The notes under the pieces were generated by a model. That model ran no database searches. It had not been told where the DNA came from and saw only the letters and a list, made by a program, of their open reading frames with translations. The position numbers and the translations under genes are program-made. A DNA stretch of 64,000 nt from Planctomycetota bacterium. Lineage in GTDB: Bacteria > Planctomycetota > Planctomycetia > Pirellulales > Pirellulaceae. Positions 9,404-21,905 of the stretch are shown piece by piece (positions within the stretch are counted from its first letter, which is position 1; each line of letters begins with the position of its first letter). The DNA lies in contig VGZC01000022.1 of NCBI GenBank assembly GCA_016872725.1, positions 1 to 64,000 on the forward strand, written 5' to 3'.

Positions 9404-9514
9404 AGGCAAGGCATGACGGATGACGGTTGAGGAACGGTGAGGAACGCATTCAACGATCGTGATGGGAAGACGGCAAAGAACGTCGAGATTCCGGAAAAGA
9501 AACGGAGGATGACC

Positions 9515-9937
9515 ATGATCAGCCAATCGGAAACAGGCAATCGGACCCGGTCGGCGAAACGAAGTGGCGAAATCGACGAATCCGGGAAGGCCGCGCGGTC
9601 GTCGACACCGACGATGTACGCGCCTCGGTTCGACATCGCGGAAACGTCGAGCGAGTTCACGATGTTCGGCGATCTGCCGGGTGTCGCGCCCGATCAACTG
9701 GAGATTCACGTGGATCAACGTGAACTGACCATCGTGGGCAAGGTCGCCCCGCGGGAGCACTCGGAGCGGTTTCTCTACAGCGAGTACGGCATCGGCGACT
9801 TCCGCCGTTCGTTCACGCTGGACGAGATCATCGACGGGCAAGCGATCAAGGCCGAACTGGCCAACGGTGTGTTGGTCCTCCATCTGCCGAAAATCCCGGA
9901 GGTGAAGCCGAGGCGCATCGAAGTGAAGGCGGGCTGA
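9515..9937 (+). CDS. Hsp20 family small heat-shock protein (second of two)
   Basis: 140-residue small heat-shock protein with a Ser/Arg-rich flexible N-terminus (about 1-35), an alpha-crystallin domain (about 36-130) with 'L-A-NGVLVLHLPK', and the shared 'KPRRIEVKAG' end. CGGAGG (9503-9508) is adjacent to an ATG at 9509 but 6 bp before the one at 9515, which is therefore preferred. The open frame extends further upstream to 9437 without family similarity. Probably co-transcribed with the preceding Hsp20 gene. Confidence 0.92.
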   Translation: MISQSETGNRTRSAKRSGEIDESGKAARSSTPTMYAPRFDIAETSSEFTMFGDLPGVAPDQLEIHVDQRELTIVGKVAPREHSERFLYSEYGIGDFRRSFTLDEIIDGQAIKAELANGVLVLHLPKIPEVKPRRIEVKAG

Positions 9938-10055
9938 TGCGGAAGGAGGACGGAGGAAGGAGTAAGGTCCCCGTCTTTCAAAGGGACGGCGCGCGTGCTA
10001 CACCTGATGGCCGGTCAGGAGGTGGATTGGAACCCGGAGGAAGAGGGTATCGGCC

Positions 10056-13000
10056 ATGGTCAGGAGGATGCTCCCGATCGGACGGCTGAGCGCGTTGGTC
10101 GTCGTGGGGGCCATGGTGGGAGGGGCGGTCGCCGTCGGGCAACCGGTGCCGGCCCCGACTTCGCAAGGAGTCGGGGCGCCGCGTCCGGTGGCGATCGACG
10201 AGGTTGACAAGCGGCTCGCCGAACTGGAAGCGGCGCCGATCGAGGAATCGGTCAGGGCGAAGGCGCGGGAGTTTTACCAACAAGCGCGGAGCGAGCTTGA
10301 GCAGGACGCGGCGGCACGCGGTCAATTGGCCGGGTACCGCGAGCGCGCGGCGAGCGCGGCCGCGCGGCTGGCTCGACAGCATCAGTTCGAGATTCGCGGC
10401 GACATGGGCGAATTTCCCGTGATGCCGCCCGACCACGCCGAACTGGACGTGTTCGCCGCCGCGCTTTCGGAACACGAAGGCGAGCTCAAACGGGTCGAGG
10501 ACCTGGTGAAGCGGGCGGAGACCGAGTCGCCTCGACGGGCGAGTCGGCGACTGGAGATTCCCAGGCAGGTCGCGGCGTTTCGCGAGCGGCTTGTGGAAGT
10601 TGAATCGCGGCTCGGGGAGCCGCCGGACCCGGCGGAACCCGCTCCGGCCGCGTCCGCCCGCCAGATGCTGCTCGCCGCGCGCCGGCAATCCCACGCGTCT
10701 CAAATCGAATCGCTTCTTGCCGAGCTTGACGCGTACGACGCGGAGAAGGACCTTCCCAACCGCGAGCGCGCGCGATACCGCGCGCGGATGACGCGGATCG
10801 CGCAATCCGTCGAGCGACTCCGCACGACGCTCGACGCGCGCCGGAACGACGAGGTCGAGGCGCGCTATGAGGAAGCGCGCGAGCGCGCGGCGAAGGCGCT
10901 TCCCGCGAACGCCGACCAGGCGCGGACCAACTTGAAGCTCGCCGGTCAGACGCGCCAAACGGCGCGCGACATCGCGGCCGCGGGCAACGCGATCACGGCC
11001 CTCCATCGCGAGGCCTCCGATTGGAGCGGCCGGATCGAGCGATCGAAGCGGCGGGTCGAGAAGGGCGCCTCGGCCAGCTCGGTGGCCGCCCTGAGGCAGG
11101 ATCGGATCAACGCGGCCGCGCGGGTCGAACGCCTCGATCGGGAAATCCGGGACCGCGACGGAACGATCCGTGCCCTGCAGGACGACATGCTCGAAACGCA
11201 GGATTTGACCGATGAATACGCGGAAATCGACGCGATCGTCGCGAAGATCGCGCGGGAACGGGCGTTTGCCTTGTCGCCCGAGGAGGAACCGGCGTTGCGC
11301 AAGGACCTTCGGGAATTGCTCGTCGCCCACCGACAACTGCTCGACGACAGCGCGACCCGCGCCGACCAGCACTTCGAAAACCTGCTCGAACTCAACGACG
11401 CCAGCGACGACCTCCGGCGCGAACTGAGGTCGTACCTCGCGTTCATCGATGCGCGAATCCTGTGGATGCGCAGCGCCGACGCCGTATCGTACGCGACCCT
11501 GCGCGAGGCCGCGGCGGCGATCGCTCCCGCCGATTTCGAACGGTGGCTCGACGCGGTTCGGCGAGTGGGCCTTTCGTTGAGGGACGAGGCGATGGACCAT
11601 CCCTTGCTCGCCGCGGCCTTCCTGCTCGTCCTTCTCGCCGCCCTGCGCTACCAGCGCCCTCTTCGGGCGATCCTCGTGCATCTGGGCGATGTCGCGGCGA
11701 AGGGGAACTGCGTGCGATTCCTGCCCAGTCTCGAAGCGGTCGTCGTCACGCTGCTCCTTGCCTTGCCGTGGGCACTCGTGACGGCGTTCCTCGGATGGCG
11801 TCTCGCCTGGAATGGACATGCGGCCGGATCGGGACTCTTGCTGACGGCGACCGTCTTTCTTCCGATCGAACTCTTCCGACAGGCGTGCCGGAGCAAGGGT
11901 CTTTGCGAGTCTCATTATGGCTGGTCGGACCGGATCCTCGCGCCCCTTCGAACGCGCCTTCGATGGTACGTGCTCGTGGCCACGCCGTTCATTCTGATCT
12001 CCGCGTCGTTCCATTCGGTCGACGATTCGGAGTACGACGACTCGGTGGGGCGCATCGCCTTCCTGGCGTGGATGGCCCTCACGACCTGGGCGGCGCGCGG
12101 CGTGATCCGACCGCGCGGCGGCGTATTCCACGACTACCTGACATTTCACGCGGCGGGCTGGGCCGATCGGCTGGCCGTGATTTGGTATCCGGCCGCGTGC
12201 GGAATCCCCCTCGCGCTCGGCGTCGTCGCGGGAATCGGCTTTTATCATTCGGCATGGGACCTGGCGATTCGCCTTTTCCGTACGATCGCGATCGTCATGC
12301 TCGCGATCACGGCGGGTGGTCTGTTGCATCGACTCCTGCTGGTCAGTCGGCGAAGGCTCGCCATGCTGCGGGCCCGTGAATGGCGACTGCGCGTCCAAGC
12401 CGCGGCGGGTATCGAGGAGAAAGCGCGGACTCCCCAGGAACCGCGCGTCGACCTGGCGGCGATCAACCAACAGACGCGGCGTCTGATCCAAAGCCTCGTG
12501 TGGCTCGCCGCGCTCTCCGCCGTGTGGATGATCTGGAGGGACGTCATGCCGGCCCTCGCGATCTTCACCGAGGTCGAACTGTACCGTACCGAGGGAGTGG
12601 TGGCCGGCGTCATGCAAGGCGTGAAGCTGAAGCACGTCGGTTTCGCGCTTGTCGTATTGATCATGACATCGGTCGCGGCCCGCAACATCCCCGGACTTCT
12701 CGAAATCGTCCTGCTTCAGAAACTGCCGCTGGATTCGGCCGTTCGCTACGCGATCACGACGATCAGTCGTTACGTACTCGTCTTGACCGGGCTGATCATG
12801 GCGAGCTCCGCCTTGGGAATCTCATGGCGGCGCGTCCAATGGCTCGTCGCCGCGCTCGGCGTCGGTCTCGGGTTCGGTCTCCAGGAAATCTTCGCGAACC
12901 TCGTCTCGGGTGTGATTCTGCTCTTTGAACGGCCGATCCGGGTGGGCGACGTCGTGACGCTCGGCGATGTCACGGGCACGGTGACCCGCATCCGCATCCG

Positions 13001-13433
13001 CGCCACGACCGTCCGCGATTGGGACGGCAAGGAACTCATCGTTCCCAACAAGGAACTCATTACGGGCCGCCTCTTGAACTGGACGTTGTCGGACACGACG
13101 AATCGCATCCTGGTTTCGGTCGGTGTCGCCTACGGTTCGGACGTGGCCCGCGCGTGCGAACTGATCCTGGAGGCGGTAGCCGAGTATCCGGCGATCCTCG
13201 CCGATCCCGCGCCCACGGTCACATTCGAGTCGTTTGGCGAGAGTTGCCTGACGCTGAACCTGCGAGCCTTCCTTCCGCAATTGGAGCAGCGTTTGCCCTG
13301 CGTCCATTTCCTCCATTCGGCGATCGACCGGAAATTCCGCGCCAACCGGATCGATATCGCCTTTCCCCAATTGGATGTGCACATCAAGGATGCCGCTCGA
13401 TTGGACCTCGGCCGCATGTCGATCGCACGGTGA
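10056..13433 (+). CDS. Large MscS/MscK-type mechanosensitive channel
   Basis: Inner-membrane tension-gated channel protecting against hypo-osmotic shock, 1125 residues, the length of the MscK/KefA and YbdG-like giants. It has a signal peptide (about 1-27), a periplasmic coiled-coil region (about 40-500, Arg/Glu/Ala-rich), some ten hydrophobic helices between about 510 and 930, and the C-terminal MscS module. The pore helix and beta domain show 'GLGFGLQEIFANLVSG', 'ERPIRVGD' and 'IVPNKELITG', the family signature. The ATG at 10056 has a GAGG upstream and directly begins a signal peptide; an ATG at 10068 lies right against an AGGAGG and is less likely. Stands alone on the plus strand. Confidence 0.92.
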   Translation: MVRRMLPIGRLSALVVVGAMVGGAVAVGQPVPAPTSQGVGAPRPVAIDEVDKRLAELEAAPIEESVRAKAREFYQQARSELEQDAAARGQLAGYRERAASAAARLARQHQFEIRGDMGEFPVMPPDHAELDVFAAALSEHEGELKRVEDLVKRAETESPRRASRRLEIPRQVAAFRERLVEVESRLGEPPDPAEPAPAASARQMLLAARRQSHASQIESLLAELDAYDAEKDLPNRERARYRARMTRIAQSVERLRTTLDARRNDEVEARYEEARERAAKALPANADQARTNLKLAGQTRQTARDIAAAGNAITALHREASDWSGRIERSKRRVEKGASASSVAALRQDRINAAARVERLDREIRDRDGTIRALQDDMLETQDLTDEYAEIDAIVAKIARERAFALSPEEEPALRKDLRELLVAHRQLLDDSATRADQHFENLLELNDASDDLRRELRSYLAFIDARILWMRSADAVSYATLREAAAAIAPADFERWLDAVRRVGLSLRDEAMDHPLLAAAFLLVLLAALRYQRPLRAILVHLGDVAAKGNCVRFLPSLEAVVVTLLLALPWALVTAFLGWRLAWNGHAAGSGLLLTATVFLPIELFRQACRSKGLCESHYGWSDRILAPLRTRLRWYVLVATPFILISASFHSVDDSEYDDSVGRIAFLAWMALTTWAARGVIRPRGGVFHDYLTFHAAGWADRLAVIWYPAACGIPLALGVVAGIGFYHSAWDLAIRLFRTIAIVMLAITAGGLLHRLLLVSRRRLAMLRAREWRLRVQAAAGIEEKARTPQEPRVDLAAINQQTRRLIQSLVWLAALSAVWMIWRDVMPALAIFTEVELYRTEGVVAGVMQGVKLKHVGFALVVLIMTSVAARNIPGLLEIVLLQKLPLDSAVRYAITTISRYVLVLTGLIMASSALGISWRRVQWLVAALGVGLGFGLQEIFANLVSGVILLFERPIRVGDVVTLGDVTGTVTRIRIRATTVRDWDGKELIVPNKELITGRLLNWTLSDTTNRILVSVGVAYGSDVARACELILEAVAEYPAILADPAPTVTFESFGESCLTLNLRAFLPQLEQRLPCVHFLHSAIDRKFRANRIDIAFPQLDVHIKDAARLDLGRMSIAR

Positions 13434-13587
13434 TTGCTCGCGAGAAACGGGTCGATCGGCCCTTTCCGGGTCGGTGTCCCGAAGGGGTTCCGCCGCTCCG
13501 TGTCGGCCGCGCGGCCGATCGGCGGCTCTTGACGGCGACTCTTGACAATGGGGAGCCCGGTGGAGTCTAGTCAATGGGCTTTGGCCG

Positions 13588-14718
13588 ATGGCGAGGCGCA
13601 TGGTGAGCGGAACCGATCCGAATCCTCGAAATCCCGAGAACACGGCGTTGCCCCGTGAAGGGCCCCGCACGACGCTGTCGCCCCGCGAAACGGTGGTCCT
13701 GTTTCCGACGTACGGCCATTTTTCGGACGGCGATGGGACGTGGCGCATTCCCGTTTCGGGCGCGGTATTCGAGCCGGGTGTGGTGACCGTGCGGCGGCGC
13801 ATCCTGCTGAGGCTTTTGCGGCGCGTGATGAACGTTCCGCCCGAGGCGCTGGAGAGTTCGATTTTCCGCGAGCGGATCGGCGCGTTCATCGCCGCGGCGG
13901 AACGGGGCCGTTCGATCGCCCTGCAGTCCGGCTCGATCGCGTTCCCCCTCCGGCGCAAGACGCGCCGCGACGGACGGTTTTCGGGAGTGCTCCGGCTGGC
14001 GGCCGGCGATCTGGACCGTCTCGTGCGGCACGGTCAGATCGCCGACGGATGGCTCAACTTCGACGTCGCCCTTCCCGACGGCGATCAGCGCGCGTTCGGC
14101 GGCCGCGCGGCCCTGTTGCCCGCGCGGGGCGCGAGCGTGATTTCGGATATCGACGATACGATCAAGCACTCGGCGGTCTGGTCCCGCCGGGCACTGCTCG
14201 CCAATACGTTCCTCCGCGAGTTCGAATACGTCGCGGGCATGGCGGAACGCTATCAGGTCTGGGCCGCGGGCGGGGCCGCGTTCCATTATGTTTCGTCGAG
14301 TCCCTGGCAACTATACGGCCCGCTCGCCGACCTCCAGCGCTGTGCCGGGTTCCCCGAAGGTTCGTTCCACTTGCGTGCGTTCCGGCTGCGGGACCAGATG
14401 CTGCGCGGCGTTCCCCTCCTGCGGCGCCACGGGAAACTGGCCGCGATCCGGCGCGTCCTCAGGGCGTTTCCCGAACGGCGATTCGTGTTGATCGGCGATT
14501 CGGGCGAGCGCGATCCGGAACTCTATGGCGCCGTCGCGAGGCGCTATCCCCGGCAGGTCGCCTCGATCCACATTCGGCTCGTCCACGGCCGGCCGTGGAG
14601 CGATGAGCGTGGGGCGCGAGCCTTCCGGCGGATCGACAGGGATCGCTGGTCGGTGTTCGAGGACGCGGCCGAGCTTCCCGACAGGCTGACGGCGGCGGGC
14701 GGTTCCCCCCTTGCGTAA
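13588..14718 (+). CDS. App1-like phosphatidate phosphatase domain protein (DUF2183)
   Basis: 376-residue soluble protein with the HAD-like catalytic domain of yeast App1. The DxDxT motif is visible as D187-I-D189-D190-T, and a later acidic motif 'GDSGERDPELYG' lies near residue 305. Family members dephosphorylate phosphatidic acid; the bacterial substrate is not established. The N-terminal half (about 30-170) is a beta-rich domain seen in this family. An alternative ATG at 13600 has a weak GAGG in front. It lies 78 bp before rpsD and may share its transcript, without an obvious functional link. Confidence 0.8.
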   Translation: MARRMVSGTDPNPRNPENTALPREGPRTTLSPRETVVLFPTYGHFSDGDGTWRIPVSGAVFEPGVVTVRRRILLRLLRRVMNVPPEALESSIFRERIGAFIAAAERGRSIALQSGSIAFPLRRKTRRDGRFSGVLRLAAGDLDRLVRHGQIADGWLNFDVALPDGDQRAFGGRAALLPARGASVISDIDDTIKHSAVWSRRALLANTFLREFEYVAGMAERYQVWAAGGAAFHYVSSSPWQLYGPLADLQRCAGFPEGSFHLRAFRLRDQMLRGVPLLRRHGKLAAIRRVLRAFPERRFVLIGDSGERDPELYGAVARRYPRQVASIHIRLVHGRPWSDERGARAFRRIDRDRWSVFEDAAELPDRLTAAGGSPLA

Positions 14719-14796
14719 ACGGCCCAAATCCGCGACGATCAGGCGTTTACGCATCTGGACTGTCAGGCACGGGAGAGGCCAAGGAGATTTGTCCCC

Positions 14797-15408
14797 ATGG
14801 GTCGGTACACGGGACCGAAGGCACGCGTCAATCGACGGCTGGCGACTCAAGTCTACGAGGCGGCGGGAACGCGCCGCGCGCACCAGCGCCGCGAGCAGCC
14901 GCCCGGCATGCATACCCGCGTGCCCCGCACGTCCGAATTCGGCACGGCGCTTCAGGAGAAGCAGAAACTCAAACACTACTACGGCGTCGGCGAACGCCAG
15001 CTCCGGCGATACTTCGAGCTCGCTTCCAAGAAGGCCGGCAACACGGGCGAGTCGCTGCTCATCTTTTGTGAATGCCGGCTCGACAACGTCGTCCGGCGCG
15101 CCGGATACACGCGGACACGCCCCCAGGCGCGGCAGGGAATCGTCCACGGCCATTTCCAAGTCAACGGCATCAAGGTGACAAGCCCGTCGTACCTGTTGCG
15201 CCCCGGTGATGTGATCACCGTGCGGCCACGCGAGAACCTGCTGACCTACTACCGGGATCTGGGCGCCCAGGAATCCGGCCAGCCGCTCGATTGGGTCAGC
15301 TTCGACGGCGAGACGCTCCGCGCGACGATGCTCGGCGTTCCAGGCCCGTCCGACATCAGTTGCCCCGTGGGACAAGTGAACCTGGTGACCGAGTTCCTTT
15401 CGCGATAG
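14797..15408 (+). CDS. rpsD: 30S ribosomal protein S4
   Basis: Primary 16S rRNA-binding protein, 203 residues, the usual length. The N-terminus 'GRYTGPKARVNRRL' and the S4 RNA-binding domain (about 95-160, with 'ECRLDNVVRRAGYTRTRPQARQ') are typical. The N-terminal zinc-binding cysteines of the C+ form are absent, so this is the zinc-independent type. AAGGAG lies about 10 bp before the ATG. Not located beside rpsK/rpsM/rpoA as in many bacteria; instead it precedes the pyruvate dehydrogenase genes by 22 bp. Confidence 0.97.
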   Translation: MGRYTGPKARVNRRLATQVYEAAGTRRAHQRREQPPGMHTRVPRTSEFGTALQEKQKLKHYYGVGERQLRRYFELASKKAGNTGESLLIFCECRLDNVVRRAGYTRTRPQARQGIVHGHFQVNGIKVTSPSYLLRPGDVITVRPRENLLTYYRDLGAQESGQPLDWVSFDGETLRATMLGVPGPSDISCPVGQVNLVTEFLSR

Positions 15409-15430
15409 GCGGCTCGCACAGGGACCTCGT

Positions 15431-16887
15431 ATGCACTCGCAACTCGTCGTGCTCGGAGGCGGTCCGGGCGGGTACGCGTCTGCGTTCCTCGCGGCGGACG
15501 CCGGGCTCGGCGTGACGATCGTCGAGTCGCGGGGTCGGCTTGGCGGCACGTGCCTGTTGCACGGTTGCATCCCGTCGAAGGCCCTGTTGCACGTCGCGCG
15601 TGTTCTCGCCGAAGTCGACGAACTGCGCGCCGATTGGGGCATCGAAATCGGTCGGCCCGCGGTGCGCGTCGAATCGCTGCGCGGCCGCAAGGAAAAGGTG
15701 ATCGCCGCGCTGTCGACCGGCCTGCAACAGCTCGCCAAGCGTCGGCGCGTCCAGGTCGTCCGCGCCCGCGGCATTCTCGACGGCAACAACGCGCTCGCGC
15801 TCGAGGGCGACGACCCGTCGATTCCCGCGGATCGACGCGTCTCCTTCGATCATCTCATCCTCGCGACCGGGTCCGTTCCCGTCATGCCCGCCCTGTTCCG
15901 AATCGACTCGCCCCGCGTCATGGATTCGTCGGGCGCACTCGACCTTCAAGACATTCCCGCACGGCTCCTCGTGATCGGCGGCGGCTACATCGGACTGGAA
16001 CTCGGAACGGTCTACGCTCGGTTGGGCTCGCAGGTCAGCGTCGCGGAACTCACCGAAGGACTGCTCCCCGGCGCCGACCGCGACCTGGTGAAACCGCTGC
16101 GCCGCCGACTCGATGTCCTCTTTGATAAGCGGATCCGCCTGAACACGCGCGTCGGATCGCTCGCGGTCGACGGCGAGGAAGTCGTCGCGACGTTCGAGGG
16201 TCCCGGGCATTACGGAGCCGAACGGTTCGATCGCGTGCTCGTCGCCGTCGGGCGGGCTCCCAACAGCCGGGGAATCGGTTTGGAAACCACGTCGATCGAA
16301 ACGACCGATCGCGGGTTCGTCGTATGCGACCGTTCGATGCGGACGGCGGAGCCCAATATTTTGGCGATCGGAGACGTCGCGGGCGAACCGATGCTCGCCC
16401 ACAAGGCCACGCATCAGGCGAAGGCGGCCGTCGAGACGATCCTCGGCCGAAACGCCGCGTTCGAGAAACGGGCCATCCCCGCCGTCGTCTTCACCGATCC
16501 CGAACTCGCCTGGGCGGGTCTGACCGAGGATCAAGCGAAACGTGAGGGTGTCGCGTACGAGACGGCCGTGTATCCGTGGGGGGCGAGCGGGCGGGCTCAG
16601 GCGATCGGCCGCACCGAAGGGCTCACCAAATGGCTCGTCGACCCCGCCACCCGTCGATTGCTCGGTTGCGGCATGGTCGGCGCCGGCGCGGGCGAGCTGA
16701 TCGGCGAATCGGCCTTAGCCATTGAAATGGGCTGCGAGGTCCACGATCTGACCGAAACGGTCCATCCGCATCCGACGCTGAGCGAGACGGTCATGAATGC
16801 GGGCGAAGTCTATTTGGGATCGGCCATCGAGATCCACAAGCCTCGACGCGAATCGGCCGCCAATTCGAATGCGGAGACCGGTCACTG

Positions 16888-16888
<1 letters not shown>
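15431..16888 (+). CDS. lpdA: Dihydrolipoyl dehydrogenase (E3)
   Basis: FAD flavoprotein that reoxidises dihydrolipoyl groups of the pyruvate dehydrogenase complex with NAD+, 485 residues. Visible features: N-terminal FAD Rossmann motif 'GGGPGGYASA', the redox-active disulfide C41-LLHG-C46, the NAD-binding 'GGGYIGLELG' near residue 180, and the C-terminal active-site pair in 'HPTLSE' (His447, Glu452). First gene of an E3-E1-E2 operon; its TGA overlaps the E1 ATG by one base (TGATG), implying translational coupling. Confidence 0.95.
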
Positions 16889-19623
<2,735 letters not shown>

Positions 19624-19650
19624 ACGAAATCGAATTCTGTGAGTCTCCGC

Positions 19651-21039
19651 ATGGCGATGGAAATCCGATTGCCGCAGCTCGGCGATGGAATCGAGTCGGC
19701 CGACATCCTTGAAGTGCTGGTGAAGGAGGGCGATGCCGTCTCGGAGGATCAAGGCGTCGTCGAGATCGAAACCGACAAGGCGACCGTTCAGGTTCCGGCC
19801 GGTCGTGCGGGGACGGTAGCCAAGGTCCACGTCACCCCGGGCCAGTCGATCCGCATCGGCACCTTGCTCGTAACGATGGAATCGCCCGCATCGGTCGCTC
19901 CATCGGCCACGATTCCCGCGCCCTCGGCCGACTGTCCGGCCGCGGCGCGCGTCGAGGCGGCGGTACGGAAGCCGTCTCCCGCGTCATCGAACGCCCCCGC
20001 GCCGCTCCATCGTCCGGCCGAACCGCCTTCATCGGCGGGACCAACGCCTTCCTCGCCTCCGCCGAAGGCCGCGCGGCATGAAACGCCGGTTGCCCAGGCG
20101 ACCGGGAATCCGCTTCCTGGGCCACAACCGCCCGCCGCGGCCGCCGATACTCGACCGATCGTGCCCGCGGGGCCGGCCGTACGGCGGTTCGCTCGGGAAC
20201 TGGGCGTGGACTTGCGACGCGTGACGGGAACAGGAGCGGGAGGAAGGATCACGCGCGACGATCTGCTGGCGGTCGTCCGAAGCGATACGCGGGCCGCCTC
20301 GAAGAGTGCGGCGCCTGGTTCCACGCGTGACGCGTGGGGCGTCGTTCGCATCGAGCGCCTCTCGAAGGTCCGGCGCACGATCGCGGAGAAGATGCGTGCT
20401 TCGTGGAGCCAAGTCGCTCGCGTCACGAATTTCGACGATGCCGACGTCACCGAGCTCGAACAGATCCGCCAGGCCAGCAAGGGCGATTACGCGAAGATCG
20501 GAATCAAGCTCACCACGCTCCCGTTCGCGCTCAAGGCGGTCGCCATGGCGCTCAAGGCCCATCCCACGATCAACGCATCGATCGACATCGAAAACGATCA
20601 ACTCATCCTGAAGGAGTACGTGCACCTGGGCATCGCGGTCGACACGGACCGCGGGTTGATCGTACCCGTGCTTCGCGACGCCGACGCGCTTTCGATTTCG
20701 GAAATCGCGAGGGGGGTCGGCGCCTTGTCCGAACGGGTCCGGGGCGGGGAGTTCTCGGTCGAGGACCTGAGGGGCGGGACATTCACGGTCAGCAACCTCG
20801 GGGCCGTCGGCGGAACCTATTCCACGCCGATCGTCAATGTCCCGGAAGTCGCCATCCTGCTCCTGGGCAAATCGCGCCAAATGCCCGTGGTCCGCCATGA
20901 CGCGATCGTACGGCGATTGATGATGCCGCTGAGCCTCTCGTACGACCATCGGTTGGTGGACGGCGCGGCGGCCGCGCGGTTCCTGAACGACGTGATCGGT
21001 TACCTCGAAAACCCGAGCCGCCTGCTGCTCGTTCCCTGA
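19651..21039 (+). CDS. aceF: Dihydrolipoyllysine acetyltransferase (E2)
   Basis: Core of the pyruvate dehydrogenase complex, 462 residues. One lipoyl domain (about 1-76; modified Lys43 in 'DKA'), a long Ala/Pro linker (about 80-175), a peripheral-subunit-binding domain (about 178-212, 'RRFARELGVDLRRVTGTG'), and the catalytic domain with His433 in 'YDHRLVDG'. Homodimeric-E1 partners often carry two or three lipoyl domains; this one has a single one. The frame allows a GTG at 19639 and an ATG at 19657; 19651 gives a normal lipoyl-domain start. Ends 34 bp from the convergent CPBP protease gene. Confidence 0.95.
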   Translation: MAMEIRLPQLGDGIESADILEVLVKEGDAVSEDQGVVEIETDKATVQVPAGRAGTVAKVHVTPGQSIRIGTLLVTMESPASVAPSATIPAPSADCPAAARVEAAVRKPSPASSNAPAPLHRPAEPPSSAGPTPSSPPPKAARHETPVAQATGNPLPGPQPPAAAADTRPIVPAGPAVRRFARELGVDLRRVTGTGAGGRITRDDLLAVVRSDTRAASKSAAPGSTRDAWGVVRIERLSKVRRTIAEKMRASWSQVARVTNFDDADVTELEQIRQASKGDYAKIGIKLTTLPFALKAVAMALKAHPTINASIDIENDQLILKEYVHLGIAVDTDRGLIVPVLRDADALSISEIARGVGALSERVRGGEFSVEDLRGGTFTVSNLGAVGGTYSTPIVNVPEVAILLLGKSRQMPVVRHDAIVRRLMMPLSLSYDHRLVDGAAAARFLNDVIGYLENPSRLLLVP

Positions 21040-21065
21040 GCCATGGGTGGCCGACGGGCCTCGCG

Positions 21066-21088
21066 GCGGGTTCTCACGGGGAACCCGC
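21066..21088. terminator. GC hairpin between convergent aceF and CPBP genes
   Basis: GCGGGTTC (21066-21073) and GAACCCGC (21081-21088) form a perfect 8-bp stem with a 7-nt loop, 27 bp after the aceF stop and overlapping the CPBP stop. No T-run follows on either strand, so intrinsic termination is uncertain. Confidence 0.3.
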
Positions 21089-21811
21089 GAGGACGGCGCG
21101 CACGACGTGGTATCCCGTTCCGAAAACCGCGGCGTCGACGATCGCATGGCTGATCCAGGAGGGAACGAGCAATCCCTCACGTTCGAAAAGCCACGCCCAG
21201 AACGCGCCGCCGACGGCGACTCCCCCCGAGAAGACGTACGTCAGCGGCGATGACCAGCCGAAATACTGGGCGAGCAGAATGACGTGGTGCGCCATGAATC
21301 CGACGCTCGAAACGACGATCGCCGCCGGAAGGCTCCACCGGACTCGACACGCCCGGAAGACGAACCAACGCCAGTAGTACTCTTCCAGGAGCGAATGGGC
21401 CAGCGAGTAGAAAACGCCGAGCGCCGCGAATCGCGCGGGGGTCGCCAGCCCTAGGCCTTCGACCTTGAGCCGGATCTTCTCGGCCGGAACGTCGAACGCG
21501 CCGGACGGTTCGAGCACGAACGCGTAGAGGATGCCGATCGCCGCGCCGACAGCGATTCCAAATGCGACGCCGATCGCGATCGGCATCGGTCTCCATCGCG
21601 GTCGGCCGATCCGCTCCCCGAGGACGCCGAGGCACCAGACGGCGGGCAAGCCGAACTGGATCGTCTTTCCGACCGTGAATGCCGTTTGTTGCAGGGCGGC
21701 CGGGGCCTCCCGGAGCAAGACGAAATAAACCCACGTCACAAGCGATGGGAAGGCGAGTGCCGTGACGAGGAGCCGGGCGGGAAACGGCCGTGCGCGCTGC
21801 GGTGCGGTCAT
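21074..21811 (-). CDS. CPBP-family intramembrane metalloprotease
   Basis: Membrane protein of 245 residues with about six hydrophobic helices. The Abi/CPBP motifs are present: E143-E144-x3-R148 ('EEYYWRWF'), F172-x2-H175/H176, and H222-x3-D226. These residues coordinate the catalytic metal in the Rce1/CPBP family, which cleaves prenylated or other membrane substrates, and in some bacteria gives bacteriocin immunity. The substrate here is unknown. The open frame runs much further upstream, across the divergent gene, but the ATG at 21811 directly begins the hydrophobic protein and is the only plausible start. Confidence 0.82.
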   Translation of the reverse strand: MTAPQRARPFPARLLVTALAFPSLVTWVYFVLLREAPAALQQTAFTVGKTIQFGLPAVWCLGVLGERIGRPRWRPMPIAIGVAFGIAVGAAIGILYAFVLEPSGAFDVPAEKIRLKVEGLGLATPARFAALGVFYSLAHSLLEEYYWRWFVFRACRVRWSLPAAIVVSSVGFMAHHVILLAQYFGWSSPLTYVFSGGVAVGGAFWAWLFEREGLLVPSWISHAIVDAAVFGTGYHVVRAVLAGSP

Positions 21812-21846
21812 GTCGACATGGTAGTGCGGCGCGTTCCGAATGCAAC

Positions 21847-21852
21847 TATAAT
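21847..21852 (+). promoter_or_regulatory. Candidate -10 element TATAAT for the amidohydrolase gene
   Basis: A consensus TATAAT lies 54 bp before the GTG start of the D-aminoacylase-type gene, in a short divergent intergenic region. The -35 position (17 bp upstream) holds only GTGCGG, so the promoter would be weak or activator-dependent. Confidence 0.35.
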
Positions 21853-21905
21853 CCGCCGGTCCGCGAAGAGCCGCGGTCCATCGAGGGAATTCCAAGGAGC
21901 CGATC

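Noticed and set aside
9978-12635. 885-codon minus-strand open frame opposite the MscS-type channel
   Set aside because: Antisense shadow with Arg/Gly/Asp-rich composition; the plus-strand frame has the MscS signature.
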